Positions 58,541 through 64,000 of a stretch of 64,000 nt of DNA are shown in pieces; the first letter of the stretch is position 1, and each line of letters begins with the position of its first letter. The notes below the pieces were generated by a model. The model ran no database searches, was not told the DNA's origin, and was given only the letters and a program-made list of their open reading frames with translations. Where the stretch lies: assembly GCA_965153355.1 (NCBI GenBank), contig OZ231126.1, forward strand, positions 16,120,001-16,184,000. Direction: 5' to 3'. The translations under genes were made by a program, and so were the position numbers. The DNA is from Flaccisagitta enflata. Its lineage: Eukaryota; Chaetognatha; Sagittoidea; Aphragmophora.

Positions 58541-60164
58541 AGAAGTCTTATTAAGTCATTTTAGGGTATACTAAGTCCTTCTAAGTAGAGATTATTCTAA
58601 GTCAATCTGTGAGTCTGCACTGTTTCTGGTGGTGTTGATTATGTTTTGTGCAGAAACAAACTTAAGTGGCGTGATTTTTTACATGTGACTTAGAATGACG
58701 TAGAAAATGACAAAATGACTAGTATGTAAAAACAAAATCTTTAATGAATAAAGTCAAATCAAAAAAAAATAAAGTGCGATAGATCGACTAACGAACAAGC
58801 AGACCAACAGTACTGGTTTGAACAGATGAGCAAGACCAAACTAAATGTCCCAGAAGTAATCAAAATTCATGACAAGTCAATCAATTTAACTAAATAAACT
58901 TTGTTGTAGGAAAAACAGGTTGGAATAGTATTGATCAATGTCTCAATGGCAGTAATGACAATCAATGTGTAGTGATGAACAGGAAGCATTTGTTATTCAC
59001 ATACAGTTATTACTCATCACAAAAGATGAAAAGGCAGTTATAGTAATCTAAAATCATAAGATGAAAATCATGTCAATATCACAGAATTTTATCATAAATT
59101 AACTAGAGTGTTACAATTAAAATCTTAGTGATGTCTTTAATTATCTAGATTCTTGACATTGAACAATAAAAAATCATGACTGGAAAGCTTAACTAAACAA
59201 CTTCCATTTGAGTCGTATCTATCATATCAATTCGTTGAAGTTATGTTAATTTAAGTAAAAACATTCCTTTAACAACGGCAAAAGTCTGTTCAAATCATGT
59301 TTATTACCTTATCTTTATTTTATCATAGATTTCAAACAGTGATCAAAACTCTTTAGTATTTGTGGACTCTTCAGAAAAACTAAAAGGTGTCTAAACATGA
59401 ACTCTGAACTGTATCACATGCATCACTATTTGTTTACATGAGGCCTATATCTTGGCCGCAAAAGTCCGGACAGCTAAATCTCATAACAACTTGATTTGTC
59501 GCAATAATTGATGCAAGTCGCGACAAAGCGCATCTATAACTGGCGTCGGTTGTGGTGTCTGTTGTCTGTGCCGACGATCGTGCTGCCGTTGGCGATTCCT
59601 GCGTCGCGCCATTAACCTGCTAACCTTGTTAAGAGTGGCCAACTACAACTTTATCGTTTAAAAATGAGCTTGTGAAAAATTTGCTGGAATGTGATGAACA
59701 TTTGTTTATGGAAAGATGTCTGATAGTACGTGTGTTAGTCTGTGAAAAATCGATATGTTAAGCTCGTCTAGGGCCTTAGTATGGATCTCAGTGGTCAAGC
59801 AGAGGCAAATGAAACCATGACAAATTTAGTATCACTCAGAGAGATCTCGATCTCTCTACAAGTCTATACCAACTTGCAAGTGTGGATATGTCATGACTTT
59901 GGAAGTGCATTAAATCTGATCAACAAATTAACACTATCTGTGATTAACTATAACAGATAATAAGGCAATATTCTTTGCAATCAACTTTATCAAATCTATC
60001 GAAGAAAAAAATTAAAAAAAATCATTACCATAAATAGTTTTTGATTAATATAGGTTCTCTTGGCGACAGTCCGATCTAAAAGCGGTGTAACCAAGCTCTG
60101 TTTCCTGAAGGTTTTTACATTTTTGGTGAGATGGCCTCTAGTCTCTCAACGGGCATAACTAAAA
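58541..60164. other. Degraded mirror of 52,421-54,500
   Basis: Recognisable stretches include GTCATTTTAGGGTATACTAA at 58,556, ACCTTATCTTTATTTTATCA at 59,307 and a scrambled (GACC)-core element near 59,500-59,610. No gene. Confidence 0.6.
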
Positions 60165-63100
60165 ATGGTTGATGTGGGTAAGTTTTCTTTAGTATAATGT
60201 CATTTCTCTGAAATAAACAGATATGAAAGTAAATGATTATAAGGGTTTTCTGATAGTTGAAAATTTCGATTAGTTTTTGAGAAAAAAAAAAAACAACAAC
60301 AGCAAACAAAACAAAACAACTCGCGATCCTGAATCTCAGTATAACGAAGTCCGTCTATGAAACGGGCTGTGTCCCTGTTTCCTTGTCCCGATTTGCTGGT
60401 CGACAATTACAATACCTGGGATCATGAAAATTTACTATGGGTGTCAGTCAACAAGTTTGTTGTCTGTATATATCAGAGTGGATTCTGCCGCCCCTGTACC
60501 AAATTCAGCATGTAGAAGTATAGTGAATACTAACCTTAACTGCCTCATTCTCCCCTCAGATCCCAACTTCTTCTATGCCTTCATTTGATCAATCTCTGCA
60601 CGTTACAAAATGAAGACTATCGCTCTAAGAAAGAATTATGCATGGCAAATAACAACAGGTAATTGTTTTCTTAATGAAAAAAGAAAAATGTATTCTCTAT
60701 AAAGACTATTAACTCATATGGTAAATACGGAAGAAAACGGACAAATGAAAAAAAATCTTCTTTTTACCCACCGTGTTCCATGAAAAATTCAAAAACTTCT
60801 GTGCTTGCAACGTATAATAATTATGATATACAGCAGTTATGATCATTAAAAATATAAGTTTTTCTCAGCGAATAAAACGTGGGACCGACATTTACCACAG
60901 CGAGTTACAATCTGGCAATCTTAGCCTATTTCAGACAATGGGAAATTGCCATCAAACGCTGATTAAAGAAAAACAACAGGCACGAACAGCCTCATGACCA
61001 GTTCTATAATCAATCAAATCAAACACAGTCAATATCAAAATACCAAGCAAAATTGCAGTGGAGTACCGTCAGTACAATTTGACAAACAGCAATGGCGTGC
61101 AGGCCTCGGGCCTGCAGGCCCATATGGGCCTGATAACTTGTGATTTTCTCCTGAAATTCAATTTTTTGTATAGCCAGCCAGCAGCCGCTCTATGGGCCTG
61201 TCTGTACTTCAGACCAGCATTTCTTTGTTGGAGTGAATGGAAAACCTTTAGAAACTGTTGAAACCATCAGTTTTCATTTATGCCAAAGCTTAAAATCGAA
61301 GAGCACAGACAGTAAAAAGAAACACCTTATTCTAGGCCAAAACAAAGTATTTGCTGTTATCATAACGTAGACAGGGAATATTAACAGTAGTGATTTTATC
61401 AAAATCTGTAGGTAAGCATGAAATCACTCAATCTTCATAAAAATGATGAGGCTTTCATTTTTGTTGAACTAGAAATTTATGGTGACAGTAATAATTCAAG
61501 ACGTCTGAAGTTTTTCGTTCATTTGTTCAAAACTGCAGAAAAATTCATTTTGTTTAATGGTGGTGTTTGGTGTGTGCTTTGTCAGCCTGTTCAGCCTGTG
61601 GCTGGTTTTGAAGTGTAAGACCGAATACGCAACTCTGTCGCGTCTTGGTGTGAAATGGGCTGGCGCCGTGGTGAAAACAACAACCGCCGTAAAGTGTTGA
61701 CCGATGGTATACCGATAACCGGCGAAACAACTGCCATCGCGTGCGACAGCTCTCGGAAGTGTTCCATTCGCGGCATTTTAAAGTTTTTGTTTTCAGGAGT
61801 AATGGGTTTACCGTTCTGCTCCGATCAAAAAGTCTGTGTAAATTCTTGATTATTTTTCTTACGGCAGGTATTGGTAGGCGTGGTCACGGGTACGTCGCGG
61901 TCCCAAGGTATCACCTTTCTGAACTTAATAAAATCGAAGCGCGTTGGAATCCCAGCGAAGCGAAGAAACGGAAAGACGACAGAGACCAGACATTATTCGC
62001 CAAATGGTAAAATCGTAACCGCAATTCGGCGAATAAATCGTCATTCAGGATATCATATCTTATTCACTGCGGTATGAAGAATTTCATCTCATAAATTTCG
62101 ATGTCTCTGTTTCTTTTGGCCTGTTTCTCTATTTAATAATCTGTTTGTCATCTTCTCTATCTCTCTGCACGTCGTCCCCATCAGTCAGGAAAAAAGTCGA
62201 GTCAGATCTTCGACGACGAATATGGTTTTCATTTTCTTATGGGGGTGAAAGTCTCATCATTGTTGTGACCTCGTATTTTGATAATTATAACCATTTATTT
62301 TCTACAGGAAATATTCTAGGAAGAAACATTTTTTGGGTTAAATTTTGAATTTTACAAAATTCAGAATTAATTTTTCAGTCTTTATGATTTAATAAGTCAG
62401 AAAAGAAGATTCTTATTATTTTTAAGCATGCAAATACAGAAAATATCTTATGAGTATAATATCATCTGTGAAAAGTGTTTTACAATATTCTAACAATTAA
62501 CTACTATTTAGCTCAGTGTTTTTTCTGATTCCAAATAGAGTTGAATGAAAATGTTTGGACTCTGTGGAGGCATGCAAATAATGGCTCAGTGTATAGCTAG
62601 CATCTGTGTTGTGGCTATTCTTCATTTAACAGTTCTCTATATATTTGAAAGGACAAATATTGGATTAAAAGCAAATACAAAAAGGGCATGTCAATGATTT
62701 ATCTGGTGAAACAATTTAAGTATATTGCTCATCTATCATTTGACGATTTTAATTGCAATCCACGATCTATCAAAAAAAAAAAAAGAAAAGTAAATGATGG
62801 TCACTTTAACGCGTTCTATTTTTCCTGCGGCGGTAGCCACCATTACTGAAACATCATTTTTAACATTCTGCTGTAATGGCTATATCACCATAATGGTTGA
62901 TTTGTTATTCATAATGTATGATTCCAATTGTCCTATTCAGCAGATACATATGAAGCAAAGCTGGTGAAGATGCTCGAAAGAACACTGAAAACTATGGAGT
63001 CGGAAAAAACTCTCATGATTTTATTGCGAAAACGCGTTTACTGCTTGCGATGCTTAAACGCTGGGAACATGTTCAATTTCTGAAAAGCTGACGTGGTGAT

Positions 63101-63180
63101 AGAACTGTTTATAAAACATTAAGGCACTCAGATTTGGAAAAAACAGAACAATCATCATTTGTGTCAACTTTACATAATAG
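60165..63180 (+). pseudogene. Right-arm copy of the 203-aa gene, degraded
   Basis: Exon 1 is intact (ATGGTTGATGTGG|GTAAGT at 60,165-60,177). The mirrors of exon 2 (about 60,560-60,660), exon 3 (about 61,866-62,030) and exon 4 (about 62,940-63,180) are recognisable but full of substitutions and indels; the frame cannot be followed. Confidence 0.65.
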
Positions 63181-63924
63181 AAAGGATTATAAGATACTGT
63201 TATTTTATGCTTGATGAAAAAGAGAACACTGTAAATAAAACAAAGAATTATTACTGTATTATTATTATAGATTACGTATCAGTCTTGCTAAGCTGATGAG
63301 CTGTGATGTATTTCTCATGTCTTTGGTGGCGTCAGAGTAGACCGGCCTACAGTATAAACGATGATCAAAATAAGAATATCACAGAACAATTTGAACTCAA
63401 ATCTTCTAAATAGAGCATTGAGCCTCAGGGAAAGAGATGGCATGTTATAAGAAAAGGTGACAGGCAGTTTATAAACACCCTCTATTCATTGTGTACAGTA
63501 TTTTTATTCTGTCACTCAGATTTCTTATTTTGTTATGGTGTAACATGCCAGTCATTCCTGCTATGCGCCCATTCAATGCCTCACCTAATAACATTCTATA
63601 TTAAACCTCTTTTGTCAACTACTTCCACCTCTGTGAAAAGCAAAATATTCTTTTCATTAGGCCTGGAAGTGGCTCAGTTATCTTGCACTCAGCCCAGAGT
63701 GAAAGAGGCTAAGTGCAGTCTGTGACCAGGCAAGCACATTTGATGTTATATTCTCACCAGCAACAGCAAATCTATGCCACTCCATAAAATTATCCCCTTT
63801 CAAGAAAAGAAAAGAAAAGAAAAGAAAACACATCATACTAAGAGCAATCAATATTGGACCTGAAAGTGGAGGTACAAGTTGTGTGGCATGCGACAGAGTG
63901 TTTAACGTGCTCAGCCTGCCTGCA

Positions 63925-63933
63925 ACAGCAGCA

Positions 63934-63974
<41 letters not shown>

Positions 63975-64000
63975 TGGGCAGCAGCAGCAACATACAGCAC
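63925..64000. repeat. (CAG)n-rich microsatellite at window end
   Basis: CAGCAA/CAG units at the position that mirrors the (GTT)n tract of the left arm; runs off the window. Confidence 0.9.

Larger units (their letters stand above)
56727..64000 (-). repeat. Right arm of palindrome B, degraded beyond 57,325
   Basis: Near-identical to the left arm for the first 600 bp, then identity falls sharply: 57,326-58,540 corresponds to about 54,500-56,110 but is 0.4 kb shorter and barely alignable. From 58,545 onward the match is clear again but noisy, with many small deletions and substitutions, up to the window end. Simple repeats are also altered, e.g. (CAA)n on the left opposite (CAG)n at 63,925-64,000. 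Confidence 0.85.

Overview
The window looks like nuclear DNA of an invertebrate animal. Genes are split by GT-AG introns, intergenic space is AT-rich, and the whole window is saturated with long microsatellites, minisatellites and small non-autonomous transposons. Interspersed elements with a tetranucleotide (GGTC)n core recall bivalve 'pearl'/Helitron-like repeats, so a mollusc or another lophotrochozoan is my best guess, held weakly. There is one assembly gap of ten Ns (28,828-28,837).

Region 1 (1-15,000): one well-supported gene on the minus strand, an ortholog of CCDC102A. I could chain ten exons (14,093 down to 2,143) with matching splice phases into 1,129 codons. Its introns are packed with microsatellites, and one CT microsatellite supplies the polypyrimidine tract of an exon.

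Region 2 (15,009-45,744): a very large inverted duplication. The left arm (15,009-25,547) and right arm (37,986-45,744) are nearly identical in reverse orientation. They enclose a 12.4-kb spacer with a cluster of interspersed elements and a 123-bp satellite array of about 42 copies (28,838-33,998). Each arm carries one copy of a divergent seven-transmembrane receptor-like gene; the right copy is open and the left copy has an in-frame TAA. The left arm has at least three insertions whose empty sites survive in the right arm: a 1.3-kb tRNA-headed retroposon with a 13-bp target duplication, a 461-bp hAT-like element with an 8-bp target duplication, and a 303-bp tandem repeat.

Region 3 (about 47,600-64,000): a second, tighter palindrome with only 19 nt between its arms (56,708-56,726). 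The left arm holds a four-exon gene for an unrecognised 203-aa protein (52,420-48,738, minus) and an intronless gene for a 644-aa superfamily-1-like P-loop NTPase (56,694-54,744, minus), broken by a 16-bp tandem duplication. The right arm repeats both genes, but beyond about 57,325 it becomes abruptly degraded. This is either an inverted duplication decaying on one side or a fold-back/uncorrected-read assembly artefact; the sequence alone cannot decide.

The genes do not form an obvious functional unit. The main interest is structural: two nested-scale palindromes, presence/absence polymorphism of mobile elements between arms, and several families of small elements built around micro- or minisatellite cores.
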